The translations under genes and the position numbers were made by a program. A stretch of DNA of 5,195 nt from DASPLH01 sp035627675 (GTDB lineage: Bacteria > Acidobacteriota > Terriglobia > Terriglobales > Acidobacteriaceae), in the NCBI GenBank assembly GCA_035627675.1, contig DASPLH010000052.1, positions 1 to 5,195 of the forward strand, in the 5' to 3' direction. Shown piece by piece: positions 5,194 through 5,195 of this stretch (positions are counted from its first letter, which is position 1; every line of letters begins with the position of its first letter). The notes below the pieces were generated by a model that made no database searches, was not told the origin of the DNA, and saw only the letters and a program-made list of their open reading frames with translations.

Positions 5194-5195
5194 GT

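Overview
This is a GC-rich bacterial window with tightly packed genes, a 3'-CCA encoded in the tRNA gene and strong G/C preference at third codon positions. The gene content fits a soil-type, high-GC, Gram-negative-like bacterium: an HSCARG-type NmrA protein, an HxlR regulator next to a DoxX-like protein, and a cytoplasmic BNR-propeller / sulfur-carrier / E1-rhodanese cluster. Acidobacteriota is my best guess, but it rests on general resemblance only.

Left part, plus strand. Positions 1-135 hold an open frame entering from outside the window, probably the 3' end of an unrecognised gene. A complete tRNA-Ser(UGA) follows at 252-341. A non-coding spacer (342-508) carries four tandem copies of an 8-bp unit and a perfect 6-bp inverted repeat. 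It leads into a complete NmrA/HSCARG-type NAD(P)-binding protein gene (509-1477).

Middle and right, minus strand. Five genes run leftwards in the order HxlR regulator (5155-4712), DoxX-like membrane protein (4615-4217), six-box BNR/sialidase-fold propeller (4125-3010), MoaD/ThiS/CysO-like sulfur carrier ending in Gly-Gly (3013-2717), and a MoeZ-type adenylyltransferase-rhodanese fusion (2694-1525). The last three are very tight: a 4-bp ATGA overlap, then a 22-bp gap. They look like one translationally coupled unit. A 9-bp GC-rich hairpin in the 47-bp convergent gap between moeZ and the NmrA gene can serve both transcripts as a terminator.

How the genes may work together. MoeZ should adenylate the C-terminal glycine of the small carrier with its E1 domain and hand it sulfur from the rhodanese persulfide, giving a thiocarboxylate. 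The acceptor pathway is not encoded here: there is no cysM, no JAMM protease and no other molybdopterin or thiamine gene. The protein coupled directly to the carrier is a propeller of unknown function with no signal peptide. That linkage is the most interesting feature of the window. The HxlR-DoxX pair upstream looks like a separate stress- or electrophile-responsive pair with its own promoter and palindromic operator at the right edge. Gaps of 91 and 96 bp and the lack of a clear terminator leave open read-through into the sulfur-carrier cluster. No mobile element, CRISPR array or riboswitch was found.
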